Source: Diadema setosum (Eukaryota > Echinodermata > Echinoidea > Diadematoida > Diadematidae). From it: DNA of 64,000 nt. This document shows, piece by piece, positions 36,801-47,402 of this stretch. The position numbers and the translations under genes were made by a program. Numbering within the stretch: the first letter of the stretch is position 1; every line of letters begins with the position of its first letter. The stretch is from positions 6,152,700 to 6,216,699 of the forward strand of contig NC_092689.1 of NCBI RefSeq assembly GCF_964275005.1, given 5' to 3'. The notes beneath the pieces are model-generated. The model did not search any database. It saw only the letters and a program-made list of their open reading frames with translations, and was not told the DNA's origin.

Positions 36801-37635
36801 TTAATCCCCTGTATGAGAATAACAGTTACTTTGGAGAAATTTACAAGATGCACTTTTGTTGATAATATGTTCTGTGATTGGTAGGTGTATGTGCTACATG
36901 TTTGAAATCACAAAATGTATGGTTGTACATGTACATTCATGCCCCATGATTTTGTACTGTAATCTTTGGTATATGTTTACATAGTTTACATACATTGTAT
37001 ATACGTTTCAATAAATACAGAAAGAGAAAAAATATAGTGTTCCTGGAATCTTATGGATTTCATGAAGGATTTTCGATATTTTGGCAGATAGGGTCAATGA
37101 ACTTGGGAGTTCGAGCTGCGCATTTTTTAGGTTTACATACGTGCACTAAAGTGCGTGCAATATTTTGCTCGGGCGAGGCGCCGCGCAGCTGGAATTTGAT
37201 GACGTAACAAAGGTTTCTATATTGGGAAATTGGGCTATTTTCAGCATTGATTGGAAATCACTGATGTCATTTCGAGAACAAGATCAGTGGTGGAAAGAGC
37301 TGCTTGGCGGAGGTCTGCGCTCTCAGAGTGCTTCTCCAGTTTACTCATGCAGTCATCCGGGAAAGTTATGTTAGTATTGTTACGGAGGTTAACTTGGCCT
37401 AACGAACCATCATGACCACCAAAAATACCCAGACTCTCAAACAAGGTGTTTGGTCGATGTCGGTCATCTTGTCGAACTCTTTATTTACATATTCCTCCGC
37501 GAAACAATAAAGTGCCCAGAAATGATAGTGCAATGCACATGTATCTATGTTGATATATGAGTATAACCTCATATTGCATAACCATTCCCTGAATAATGTG
37601 ACATTTTTGTTGTTTGGCTCGTGTTTAATTATAAC

Positions 37636-37686
<51 letters not shown>

Positions 37687-37724
37687 TATTATTATTATTA
37701 ATAATAATAATAATAATAATAATA

Positions 37725-37775
<51 letters not shown>

Positions 37776-38105
37776 TGAATATGGAATTCACCCATTTGTC
37801 AAAGAAGACGAATTTACTGATAAGAGATTTGATTTTTTTAAACAATACAGACACTATCTTTTTTTCATCTTACCTTCAAAAACGTCCGATGTTCACTATG
37901 CGATGCATGCACTGTATCAGGCATGAGTAACCCGAACAACAAATGCAAAAGAAAGGAAAACAAGACTGTGTGTAACCGATATGAAATAATTCATTGATTG
38001 ATATGTCTAAAGCTGCACCTCTTTGAACTTTTATGACAGGTTTTCTCACCTTTTTCACTTTCCCTAAAAAAAAAAAAAAGGTATAGAGGTTATGATTATA
38101 ATATG

Positions 38106-38166
<61 letters not shown>

Positions 38167-38914
38167 TAATAGTCATATTTGTTACTTCTTCGATTCATAA
38201 TTCTTAGAGTTTTCTTTAGAATGGTAAAAGTAACATAATCAATATTCAGAGTGTTCAAATTTAAACGAGATTGTTTTATTTTCACACAGATATCAGTGAG
38301 TCAGTAATCAACATGCAGTATATACAGATTTTTGAAAAAAGAGTTGGACGGTTTTAATTAATAATGTTATACCACACAGCCATGCATGCAAATCATAATA
38401 GACTTTCTTTGTACATTTTGTTTTTTCTTTCAGCAGTAAACACAATGAAACATAACACAAAATATTGCCCGTCGCTACATGCAAATTTTCTACATATATC
38501 ATACAGGCCACTACCACAACGTGGTTTCAGCACTTCAACGATTTTGAATCTTCAAAGGTTACACGTCTCACAGATTATCAACCCACTCGAGCTTAACGAG
38601 ACCCAAAGTTCAAAAGTCTATGGTTAATAAGTGTAAAGAGTAATCAGTGGCATATTTACGTAACACAGAAAAACAATTTATCGTTTGACATGGATGCAAA
38701 CTCACGCGTATCGGACGAATGTTTAGGATATTTCCTGGTCTCTCTCTCTCTCCCCCTCACTTTTTCTATTAGATGAATGAGTGACTTTATGTCTACTGCT
38801 GTTGGACAATAATTGGTAGGAAGATGAAAAAAAAAAAGAAATACAACTGAAGGGATTCTTACCTAACATGAAGCAGACAACGATGTACAGCTGATGGTGG
38901 ACAGTCATTTCCAT
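26809..38914 (-). CDS. Gene B: neurotrophin/Spaetzle-like cystine-knot growth factor precursor
   Basis: Predicted 201-residue secreted precursor from three exons on the minus strand: 38914-38863, 28400-28165 and 27126-26809 (introns of 10.46 and 1.04 kb; phases 1 and 0). Residues 1-17 are a short hydrophobic signal sequence, 18-96 the prodomain, 97-201 the mature region. Cysteines of the precursor lie at 106, 139, 146, 163, 192, 193 and 195. Landmarks: CQSVSGWV (NGF CDSVSVWV), FFWETSC (NGF YFFETKC), KSWVIAWARV after cysteine 4, and YRWRHIALATCCACAV (NGF AAWRFIRIDTACVCVL). An N-glycosylation site, Asn-Asp-Thr, is at the very end. No strong furin site is seen; only Lys-Arg-Lys formed across the exon junction. 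The mature domain is intact and in one exon, unlike gene A. Confidence 0.92.
27640..28000. mobile_element. GGCGGATCC-family relative with microsatellites, intron 2 of gene B
   Basis: Shares the GCACAACCGGGGGCCGG, GGAAGTGGCACCGG and GTGGCACCAAAAATATAAAC segments with the 47224 copy. It has been expanded by (CTT)n at 27766-27808 and (TC)n at 27882-27917. The terminal GGATCC words are lost. Confidence 0.6.
28165..28400 (-). CDS. Gene B prodomain exon
   Basis: The acceptor CTCTCGAGCAG gives two bases that complete the Asp codon left by exon 1. The donor AAG|GTAGAG is the phase-0 donor that fits the next exon. The exon has 78 further codons, starting SINRDTVPQPFHD and ending EQYLRVFK. The RRIAFSK motif matches gene A. 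The frame stays open to 28066 beyond the chosen donor, so a slightly longer exon is possible, but later GT sites are out of phase with the mature exon. Confidence 0.8.
28401..29460. other. Gene B intron 1, proximal part
   Basis: AT-rich sequence with a short (CA)n run at 28570-28592; no exon or element recognised. Confidence 0.4.
29467..30316. mobile_element. GACCCG-rich TIR element(s)
   Basis: Left end TAATGCTAGAGTCACACACG. An inverted match, TTATGCTACAGTCACACACG, closes at about 30228 after more than 100 bp of arm similarity (ACCGGGTCCATAA, TTAAAACCGTATCGA). A second inverted end, CTAATGCTAGAGTCAAACAC, closes at about 30316. The interior is full of GACCCG / CGGGTC words. This reads as one element plus a second, partly deleted one. 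Confidence 0.8.
30317..32240. other. Gene B intron 1, middle part
   Basis: No repeat family or exon recognised; a GT/GC run lies at 31406-31436. Confidence 0.4.
32250..32580 (-). mobile_element. tRNA-derived SINE, minus strand
   Basis: On the minus strand the head reads TTTAGCTCATCTACC (A-box-like) and, 25 bp on, CAGGTTCGAATCC (B box), as in RNA polymerase III promoters. The GC-richer body then extends to about 32300. It is a different family from the SINEs at 41960 and 61262. Confidence 0.6.
33787..33830. repeat. Poly(T) tract
   Basis: About 39 uninterrupted T, just before the LINE endonuclease fragment. Confidence 0.95.
33841..34330 (+). mobile_element. LINE endonuclease-domain fragment
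   Basis: The frame contains LLHIDVRSLNKNFDSIESF, IIGISETW, YRIYRSDR and GKGGGVAFYI, the first motifs of the APE-type endonuclease of non-LTR retrotransposons (L-N-x-R-S-L...T-E-T-W...R-x-G-G-G-V). The frame stops at 34236, and YRSPRNNID continues it shifted. Truncated at both ends. Confidence 0.85.
34331..35040. other. Gene B intron 1 segment with no recognised element
   Basis: AT-rich, with CACTCTCAC-like runs near 34505; no exon seen. Confidence 0.35.
35042..35640 (+). mobile_element. 'CCTCCGCCAAGGAAGGAGG' repeat with internal GTTT microsatellite, 5' part
   Basis: Contains a short tandem of the CCAAGGAAGGA block, (GTTT)n at 35124-35160, GCAAAATAACT, GATGAAACTTGCA and GCTCGGGCGAGGCGCCGCG. 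A second partial copy (GCAAAATAACTCAGAAAG) starts near 35500. The missing 3' half resumes at 37040. Confidence 0.75.
35690..37030 (+). mobile_element. LINE 3' fragment inserted in the previous repeat
   Basis: Broken frames read WFEKGICTIDDLRVCGDIV near 35955, KLRPYAMLRSSQ near 36165 and CRQSPETTLRLFCQCPKVLP near 36410 (a Cys-rich C-terminal motif). This resembles the end of L1/Tx1-type ORF2 proteins. It ends with AATAAATACAGAAAGAG near 37010-37025. It carries several stops, so it is old. Confidence 0.65.
37040..37348 (+). mobile_element. 'CCTCCGCCAAGG' repeat, 3' part
   Basis: GGCAGATAGGGTCAATGAAC, CTCGGGCGAGGCGCCGCG, TGATGACGTAACAAAGG and GCTTGGCGGAGGTCTGCGC continue the element that begins at 35042. 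The shared stretch (GGGAGTTC..GGCGCCGCG) lets the two parts be aligned. Confidence 0.75.
37634..37776. repeat. Alternating (AAT)n/(ATT)n microsatellite
   Basis: Blocks of AAT, ATT, AAT and ATT follow each other, so the tract is self-complementary at long range. Confidence 0.95.
38110..38164. repeat. (TA)n microsatellite
   Basis: Pure TA run in the distal part of gene B intron 1. Confidence 0.95.
38863..38914 (-). CDS. Gene B first coding exon (signal peptide)
   Basis: Seventeen codons beginning MEMTVHHQLYIVVCFML, then a perfect donor TTAG|GTAAG in phase 1, the phase the prodomain exon requires. The hydrophobic core is short (about 9 residues), acceptable for a signal peptide. The link over 10.5 kb rests on phase and hydrophobicity only. 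Confidence 0.55.
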
Positions 38915-38919
38915 TATGG

Positions 38920-40170
38920 AGAGCGCGTCAGATCACATCAGGCAATCACTGAGGTAAAAACAAGAAAACATGCAAAGAAGGTGACACAGATGCTGAAAGT
39001 TTTGTGCGGATTGCGGAAGGACCATCTTTGATCGACTCTATATATGGCAGACTAAAAGGCATGGTGAAAAAAAAAACAAACAAAAAAAAACATCTACTTT
39101 CGTTCGGTCATCTACTATAATGCTTACCAGTATAGGTAAAAGGGGGAAGAAGATGGGGGTGGGGTGGGATGGGGATGGGGAGAAGATGCAGAAACGAAAT
39201 CCTCAAGTGTGACGTGCAGCTTTGGGTTATGTGGTGAGCGTGAATATATGCCATAATGCGGGTGCTCCCAGGGATTTGGGGATCGTGGGTGGATGGTTAA
39301 CATCATGGCATAGAGCTACGACATTTGGAGAGTTGTAGTGGCTTGTTCGAAAGTTTTACATGATAGATATAAAAAAAAAAATAATGAATTGCATATGAAT
39401 ACAAACCTTACCCCCCCCCCAAAAAAAAAAAAAAAACAATTTTTTTTTGTGTGTGCGTGTACTAGCTAATTGTCTTATAAGTTTGTGTTAATACTATAAA
39501 GTGATCAAACAAGGTTCAAATGGAATAAGATTAATCATCAGCGGATAAAGAACAATTTTGTGTTTTTCACACGTTTCATGTGTTTTAACATAGTAATATT
39601 AGGAACCACCTCAAAGGCAAGTCGAATGAGCTTATGGTCTCATCGCTTTTTAAGTCCCCATTTACCTTCACACAAATCTTCACGCAATTTCCTTATTTGA
39701 CACGATATCCAAACGAAAAAAATAAAGATAATCCGTCGCATCACAATTTTGTTCTGTTGCAATATCTAACCAATTATTACATTTGGATGAGAAGGGGGAA
39801 AGCATTTGGTAATCGCACACACAAACACAGACACACGCACACACAAACACACACACACACACATACACATGGAATTCGCAGTATGACTTCAGAAATCAAC
39901 TTTAACATGGTATTATATATCGCACCTTCAGAGACGCTGGAGATGAATAATTTGATTAAACGTGTATTATCATCTTTCTTTCATACTTTGTTTCCATGAG
40001 AAAAGTAGGAAGAAAACTGACAATCAATAAAGTACGATTTTCCATAAGCAGTGTATCAAGCTACAGCTAAATCATTTGTTTTAACTTCACACTACATCGC
40101 CACTTTATACATTCGTATATGTTGCGATGCTTTATTTGCATTCTGATGCAAGAATTTCATATAAATGAAA
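38920..40170. other. Upstream flank of gene B
   Basis: Apart from the TATA-like site it holds a poly-C/poly-A run (39410-39436) and a (CA)n tract at 39812-39868; no exon recognised. Confidence 0.4.
39037..39048 (-). promoter_or_regulatory. Possible TATA box of gene B
   Basis: Minus-strand CATATATAGAG lies about 125 nt upstream of the proposed gene B start codon, the right order and distance for a core promoter with a short 5' leader. TATA-like words are common in this AT-rich window, so this is weak evidence. Confidence 0.25.
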
Positions 40171-40561
40171 TTAAAGGGATGGTACAGTATTAGTGGAGAT
40201 GAGAATTGGGCTTTTAACTTTTTGCGAGATACCAAGAAAACACTTATGATACAGTACAGAGCATGCCATTTCAAGAGGTATTCAAAGTTTATTTGATGAA
40301 AATCGGGTTTGGAATGACTGAAACATCAAAAAACAAAGTAAAACAAAGCGATCGTAATAAAGTGTGGGTCCCACACTTTATAAGAATCGCTCTTTGTTGG
40401 ATATCTCAGCCATTTCAAAACCAATTTTCATCAAATAAACGTTGAATTCCTTATGGAATTACATGCTCTTTCATATTTCATAAGAGGTTTCTCATTATCT
40501 CACCAAAAAATGTTAGAAACCTGAAATTAGGTCTAGAGCAAAACTATACGATCCCTTTAAT
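40171..40561. mobile_element. 'AAAGGGATGGTACAGT' MITE family, copy 3
   Basis: Ends TTAAAGGGATGGTACAGT and ACTATACGATCCCTTTAA. The interior shares TATTCAAAGTTTATTTGATG and TCTCAGCCATTTCAAAACC with copy 2. About 390 bp. Confidence 0.85.
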
Positions 40562-40610
40562 CTGATAGGACAAGACTGTAAGAGAAAAGACGAATCCAAT
40601 TATCTTAAAA

Positions 40611-40641
<31 letters not shown>

Positions 40642-41955
40642 TAGAACGAATTCAATAATTGAGGGGCCAGATCAACAGAAGTGCATACTTTCACTACCAT
40701 TTATTTAAGTGGCATCGATTTCAGTTAACAAGTGCGGGGGGGGGGGGGGGGTGGGGAGCGGAGACTCCGAATGCGAATTATATACCCTCGAGCAGGAAAG
40801 TTGAAAATATACAATTATGTTCACATACATAGCTGTAGGTAGGAATACTTGGGTTGGCAAGAACATACCTTTTGAATAGATTCTGGTACGAAATCAGTAA
40901 GAGATTAACAAAATCAAAAAATAAGAATTTCAGGTTTGAAATTCTGAGGGGTCCCTTTGATGTGTAGAATTTTTTTCGAAGTAAAATAATATTGGAAGTA
41001 AATAGGAAGAAAATGTAGGGGAAAAAACACAGAAAATAACATAGTCATCTGGGCATAAGTCAGTAAGGTATTTGGGGATTTGGGGGATTCATGGTTTGGG
41101 TAACACAGAATCACTTTTTTTTTTGCCTGTGAATTCTCAAGACAGTATAAGGTGGACGCACCTCCAGATTTTTCTGGTTGTTTACTTTCTGTTTATTTAT
41201 TTATCTTGTTTTGCGGTGCAACCCATCATTTTCCGACGTACTTCAAACCACAAGGTCGAAGGTCGATTTAAGATTTCCATTCTATACCCATCCCTGCCAC
41301 CCAATTTACATCAGTTGAATTGACACTGAAACAGTGAATAAAAAGCAACAACACATGGTTGAAGATTAACAAACAAAATGACGTGGTATATTCTGTAATC
41401 TTCGGTCCTAATATGGCACAGCTGAAAGAGGTCATGGCAAGTAATTGGTGCAATTTAAGTCGTTGGTCTATTTTTCTCCTTCAATGGGACCACGGATAAA
41501 ATTTACATGATTATTGAATGAGTCTAGGATTTCATGCACCGTTTCAGCAATCTGTACCATGGCTGGCGGGCGCCGCCATGAGCTGATTGCGCATGCAGAT
41601 GTTGTTAGGAGTATATGATAGGCCAACAGGTTGTTTGTATAATGGTCAGAAGCAAAACGTTTCGTGAGTCTGTTATCATCTCTTTCACCAATTCCCATCA
41701 TTACCCTCTCTAGAGAATCAAAGAGAACAGAGAGAAATAAACTCAGAATGGCGATTAGATTACGCTGGTGAATATCACCCCGGAAAGGTCACACAAAAAG
41801 TATGAAGCAAAGTTGAAGCAAACATATTTTATTTGTTTGTTTGTTTTTTTCAACAAGAAGCTAATAGATAGTGGCACGAAACGGCACTTATGATATACCA
41901 TGAAAGAGATAGTTTTTAAAGGGAGAGAAGGGGGGGGGGGTGGAGAGACATTGTT
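40562..41955. other. Intergenic, simple repeats only
   Basis: (TA)n at 40618-40643 and poly-G at 40735-40751; no element or exon recognised. Confidence 0.4.
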
Positions 41956-41959
41956 CGAC

Positions 41960-42135
41960 TTATTCTTGGTGACTTTAATGGCTTAAACTCTTGACCTTTC
42001 AATCAACTGGAAATCCAGAGTTTGAATCCAGTCAAGTGCCTATACGTTCACGGCAAGGACAAGATGTTTTACCAACCATCTTCCTCTCTCTACCCAAGGG
42101 TATAAATGGGTACCTGGAAATGATAAATAACCCAC
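41960..42135 (+). mobile_element. tRNA-derived SINE, copy 1
   Basis: tRNA-like head with AGAGTTTGAATCCAGTC as B box, followed by GGACAAGATGTTTTACC and GGGTATAAATGGGTACCTGG. The same body is present, inverted, at 61262-61503. Confidence 0.75.
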
Positions 42136-43108
42136 AAAGAAGATCATATTAATATAATCATCATTGTCATCATTGCTATTGTTATTAATCATTTTAATCA
42201 TCATAATCATCACAAGTACTATTGTTATTAGACATGCATGATCATTGCATTAGATAGATAGGTGCCTTGCAGTAGCTAGAGATTGTATTATTTGATGATT
42301 CACTTCCCTAATTTCCCTAAGTAATATTTAGCATAAACAGCTAAGAACACACGTTAAAACCAACACAAACATCGGTCAACCCACACGCACACTGACCAAC
42401 AGACACGCTTTCGCAAGTAATAGTTTGGAACATAGAAAATATAATATAGGGGGTCTACAAAGAAAAATGAGCTCCTTAGACAGCAAAAAAAAAAAAAAAA
42501 GTACGTGTAATTCATTTTGATCCACGACGTATATTTTTTTTTTTCAAGATTATACACAACTTAAATGTTATGTGAGGAGACAAAAAAGTATTCCGAATTG
42601 TAAAATTCTCTATCAATGTGGAATTTGGCTACAAGGCAAACATTAGGCATGCATGGGGGGACGTGCATCGTCGTCTACAAAAATACCACGTAATAAGTTA
42701 CGTGGTAGGTGGTACGTGTGATAACTTGCGTAACACTCTTCATGCGTTTTACAGTTGGTTGCATTTAGGGAAAAGATCATATTCAACCCTCCCAAAACCC
42801 ATTTAGTTTATTGTAAATATTGACATCAGATATTGTTACCAACAATTAGCAGCACATTATGTGTAAACATAAGAGGTTGAGTGAGTATACACTATGACTT
42901 TATAATGCTAAAATTTACCATTAATATGGCAAAAGATGGTCAAACGGTGGCAAAAGGAAAAAAAAAAAAAAACAACGCTTAAACATAATTCATACCAGAA
43001 ATAAAATTTGTCAAAATCTCGTTTTGGAAAACTTAAAAAAAAATAAAAAATAAAAAATAAAAAAAAAAGAGTCTCTTGTGGCTTTTGAAAAGTGACCATT
43101 CATTTGTT

Positions 43109-43140
<32 letters not shown>

Positions 43141-43793
43141 CTGTGTGTCTGTGTGTGCGTGCGTGTGTGTGTATCTTTGTGCTCCACGTACACTACTGAT
43201 TCAACGGATCATTTACATTTTCACATAGAACTTATAAATTAGTTCTGTGTGAAAAGGATAAATGATTTGGTAATCAAGGGTTATTTTCTACAATGAATGT
43301 ATAGAAATACAGTATCTCTGCCAAATTGGTTTACTCCAAACCTTTTCGTAAAAAGTTACGCAATTCTTATTAAGGAGTTGTTTTTTGTGCGTGTGTATAG
43401 GACGCGTTAATAATCATGTTTTCGTGTCTGCATACAGATATCGATGACGATTGTGATTGTGCTACGACGCATCATCCTTTGTGAATTAACGCCGGCCAGG
43501 CTTACTTCAATATCACAAAAACCCCGTAGGCAACATATTCGGTCAATCAGCTTTTATACAGTCCACCCACTGTCAAGTAAATATTCCCATGAAACGTTTC
43601 GATGACTGGCCTAAGAGACTTCAAATTGAAATCGATCATGTTCAGTATAAATGAATACGTAGGAGTGTTGGAATATGAACCCTCTTTCGTTTATTCATTT
43701 ATGGTCAACGCGAGTGACAGGGATAGAACCTTTTGCGCAGTTCGTTCGTTCCCCTTTACCACCCCCACCCCCGCCAACCCCCCCCCCCACGCG

Positions 43794-43838
<45 letters not shown>

Positions 43839-44770
43839 TGCAGAAGAAATGCTTCTTTTCTTATTTGCACTTGTGTTTGTTCTCAATTTGACAGATCGAC
43901 TCTCTTATGAACCTTTCAAATATATTAGATTCGACGGGCGATTGGGGAATTTCCCTCGTTCGACAAACAGTGTAATGGATTATAAATCGGACAGCAGCGG
44001 AATATTACTGAGCGCGCACAAGAAAAAAAAAATAGACAACACACATACTCCATAAATGATTTTGGGCGAAACGAGAAACCTCGACATTTGCCCCTGAAAT
44101 TAAAAGTTCACAGCGTCATGATCTCACAAATCAGTTCTTTAAATGCCAAACTTATATATAAAAATGTGCTATATACTCGTATATACCGCGAAATCCCACG
44201 GGCAAAGGGATGGTAAACAAGTGGACAGTAATTCTCTTAATATGAAATTCCATTTTTAGAATCAAGCTACCTTCTAATCAGATAATTGATGATTGTTAAT
44301 TTTCTTAGAAATTATGTTTTTTAAAGGTTGGAGTTTGTAGTTTTTGTTATATTACAATATCGACCCAAAATGTGATTTTCTAATTGAATATCTCGAATAT
44401 AAACTAACTATTTAGAGCAATAATTGATCACATCATCTTATTTTCTCCAATAAATTGCATATACTTACCATAAAGGCGCACCAATGATTTATTTCGTGAA
44501 CACATCGTAAGTTAATATTGTTAAATATCATTGGAAAGAGAATTGTTACTGCAATTGTTTATCGGTTTGTTCGTTTGTTTGTTTGTTTGTTTGTTTGGGG
44601 TTTTTTGTGCTAGACACATGCATTTATTATAGTATTGTAATCAACGTAAAAATTAGTTCACTTTAAATCATGATGTTATTTAGTGTTTATGTTTAATGAT
44701 TGAGGAAAATTGTGGTACAAACATTGACAAATGCTGGAGATTCGACCCCTTTAATCACATTGGACCCGCG
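42136..44770. other. Intergenic, simple repeats only
   Basis: Contains (ATC)n-like runs near 42150-42225, (GT)n at 43116-43172, poly-C then (CA)n at 43776-43834, and (GTTT)n near 44565-44596. No exon is supported. Confidence 0.4.
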
Positions 44771-44771
44771 A

Positions 44772-45290
44772 ATAAAGGGACATGAAACACAAGTATAAAC
44801 ATGGATTGAGTGAATGCATCAATACTATTGAACACATCAGTTAAATTCATGGAAAACCGGAAAATCCGTTCAAAAGTTGTGAGATTTTAAATGCAGTCAT
44901 TGAGAAGGCTATATTTTGTGACGTCACGCATAGACGATATAAAGAGAATTCAACATATTTTCATTTTTCTTGAATAATGAAAAAGCACTTGACTTGAAAA
45001 CGGGGACTTATATTGTATACCATCAACTATGAGGAGGGAATGTGTAATTTTCATTTATTTAAAGAAATTGTGTGGAATTCTCTTTATATTTTCTTCATAT
45101 CACTGTTTATGCGTGATGTCACGAACTGTTGTAGTCTTCTTATCCAACGATGACGGCAGTGAAATTTTACAAATTCAAAAATTTTCAAAGGTTTGTCCGA
45201 ATTTTCCTCGGACCTCAGTAATTTGTTGTGCTAAATGCCTCGTTTACTCGACACATATTAATGTACATTATCATTCCTCTTTAAAACGAA
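44772..45290. repeat. 'GACAAGTTCA' repeat family, copy 2
   Basis: Diverged copy: AACACATCAGTTAAATTCATG, AAATCCGTTCAAAAGTTGTG, GTGACGTCACGCATA, and the mirrored half with ATGCGTGATGTCACGAA. The internal (TGACGTCA) words face each other. Confidence 0.65.
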
Positions 45291-45299
45291 ACAATGTTC

Positions 45300-47220
45300 T
45301 GATAATATGCTCACAAATTTGTCAATTTTTGTTATGAAATCTACATGGATGCATAGGAAATGTGTGAAATAATACTGTTATAACAAGATTTCAGTTGGTC
45401 AACGACAAGAATTATGCAAAATATTACAACCAAAACGTCGTGTACTCACGTGAGATCGAAATTATTCTACCAGATCTCAAAATACTCGTGTCAGCCAGGT
45501 AAGTTTCTTTGGTAGATCGTGTTTTGATATATTGAAAGCATGCTCCAGATTGTGACAGATGAATTTTGACCCCTACCGAGAAATATGTTTTTGCTCTTAG
45601 CACGACTTCATTTGGAATTTGTATTATGATGTAATGTGAAGGATATACGCACAGGATGAATGCGAATGACTAGACGACACATTAACGTATACGGGCACAG
45701 CTCAAGTGCAAAAGGAAGCCAGAACTGCAATTTCACAGTTTCTGGCTCATCTATTTCTGACAAGTCTTTCGCAGTCAAGCTCACTCATTTTCACATTTTT
45801 CTGAGCTATAGAAACTCTTCCCTTCCTGTATAGTTCAGTTCAATTCAGTTCAGTTTAGTTTGATTTATTTTCCATCAGACATCCAACAAAAAGTACAACA
45901 AAATACAAAGTATGCATTATACACCATCACGTTATTTGAACAGTTTGAAAAAAAAAAGAAAATACATAATAAGATATGAAATGTAAAATAAAGCAGAATA
46001 ACTAAGAACATCGATGTATAACTTGAAGAGTTGACCTAGAAAGATGAAAAAAGGAATGATCCATGAAAAAGCATGGCCTGTAATACGTGCATGGATCACT
46101 CAAATCATAGTAATAGTATGTCCCGGCTGAACAACATCATTATAAACAGTAGTCATTTAGTACAAAAAGAAAAGCAAGTTAGACTAAAGTTACAACGATG
46201 AAGGCACTATTCGCTGAGCCGTGTGTACCCAATAAATGAATGATGGAGAAGAATAAAAACCACACAATAGTAAATACATACACACCATACTCGGACGATT
46301 ACCCACTCATTTTATCAACAAAAAAATGAAAAACAAAAAATGCACATAATATATACAAAAGACGAAACACAAGAATGAGCATGAGTATGTCTGTCTCAAG
46401 TAATTCCCTCCTTTATGCTTGAGGTAAGTCAGCTAAGGTCACTAGCTATTCAGAGGTTGAAAAACAAGGAAGAAATCAGGTAAACACGCCAAATGATGAC
46501 CTTTTCAACTACCTTTTCAAAGTTTTTATTCTTAGTTGATAAAAATCACTGATGCTGATGAGTGGGCGGTCTATAGATTTTCAGGAGAAAGAAGGTCAGC
46601 CGTGCCTCAGAAAAAAAAAAAGCCCTACCTTTTCCTGTCTTATCTTTTGAAAACCTTTACGGCAGGCAGATTGTCTTGCGTGTTTGGAATTCTCATATCC
46701 ACAGTGATAAGGAAATACCTCCTTGTTTTTTTTTTTTGTTTGTTTTTTTTTTTTATGGTCTTACCATCACCATTGCTTCTTGCAGATACCAGACCTGATG
46801 CCCAGCAAAGTCTGTTCGCTTCTGAACTCTTGAAACGGAAACTATTTTCTGGCTTTGGAAATCTACTATCACCACTCAATGGGCTCAGTCTTGTTACCTT
46901 AGGCTGTATATGAAGAGCTTATCAAACAGAATGTACAGGCCATTAATTTTGTTCTTTGACGAAAAAGAAAAAGATAAATAGGCCTACATGAATGTAGTTA
47001 CGCCTCTTTTAAAGCAATGGTCTACGTGAGGTGTGCGAAGTGATTTTGAACACTTTCGTTCAGCTCAGCTACATTATTGAGAGGTATTCAGTTCACTTCG
47101 ATTCAATATACATGTACTAGTAATCCTAATCCTGTCATCAGATCTATGGATCAGAATACAGAAGTAGGCCCTGCATTATACGTGGGTATATATATAGGGT
47201 CTACGTATAGGCCCTATATA
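45300..47220. other. Intergenic region
   Basis: No confirmed gene. An isolated exon-like frame at 46786-46912 (acceptor CATTGCTTCTTGCAG, ending TLGCI-stop) has no partner or homology I recognise. Confidence 0.3.
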
Positions 47221-47223
47221 CAC

Positions 47224-47402
47224 AGTGGCGGATCGGGGGGAGGGGGCGCAACCGGCGGCGCACGCCCTCCCCCCCCCCCCCCTTTTTCGTTGAAAACAAA
47301 AGAAATAAAAAGAAAAATGGAATAAAGCCCAGAAGTGGTACCAGAAATATTAATTGCGCCCCACCCCCCCTTTACAGATTAATTCCTGGATCCGCCCCTA
47401 CT
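47224..47402 (+). mobile_element. GGCGGATCC inverted-repeat MITE, copy 4
   Basis: Starts AGTGGCGGATC and ends CTGGATCCGCCCCTAC, with a poly-C run, an A-rich segment and AAGTGGTACCAGAAATATT. The most complete copy in the window. Confidence 0.85.

Noticed and set aside
46786-46912. Possible terminal exon after CATTGCTTCTTGCAG on the plus strand
   Set aside because: Good acceptor but no recognisable domain and no partner exon in phase; kept only as a note.
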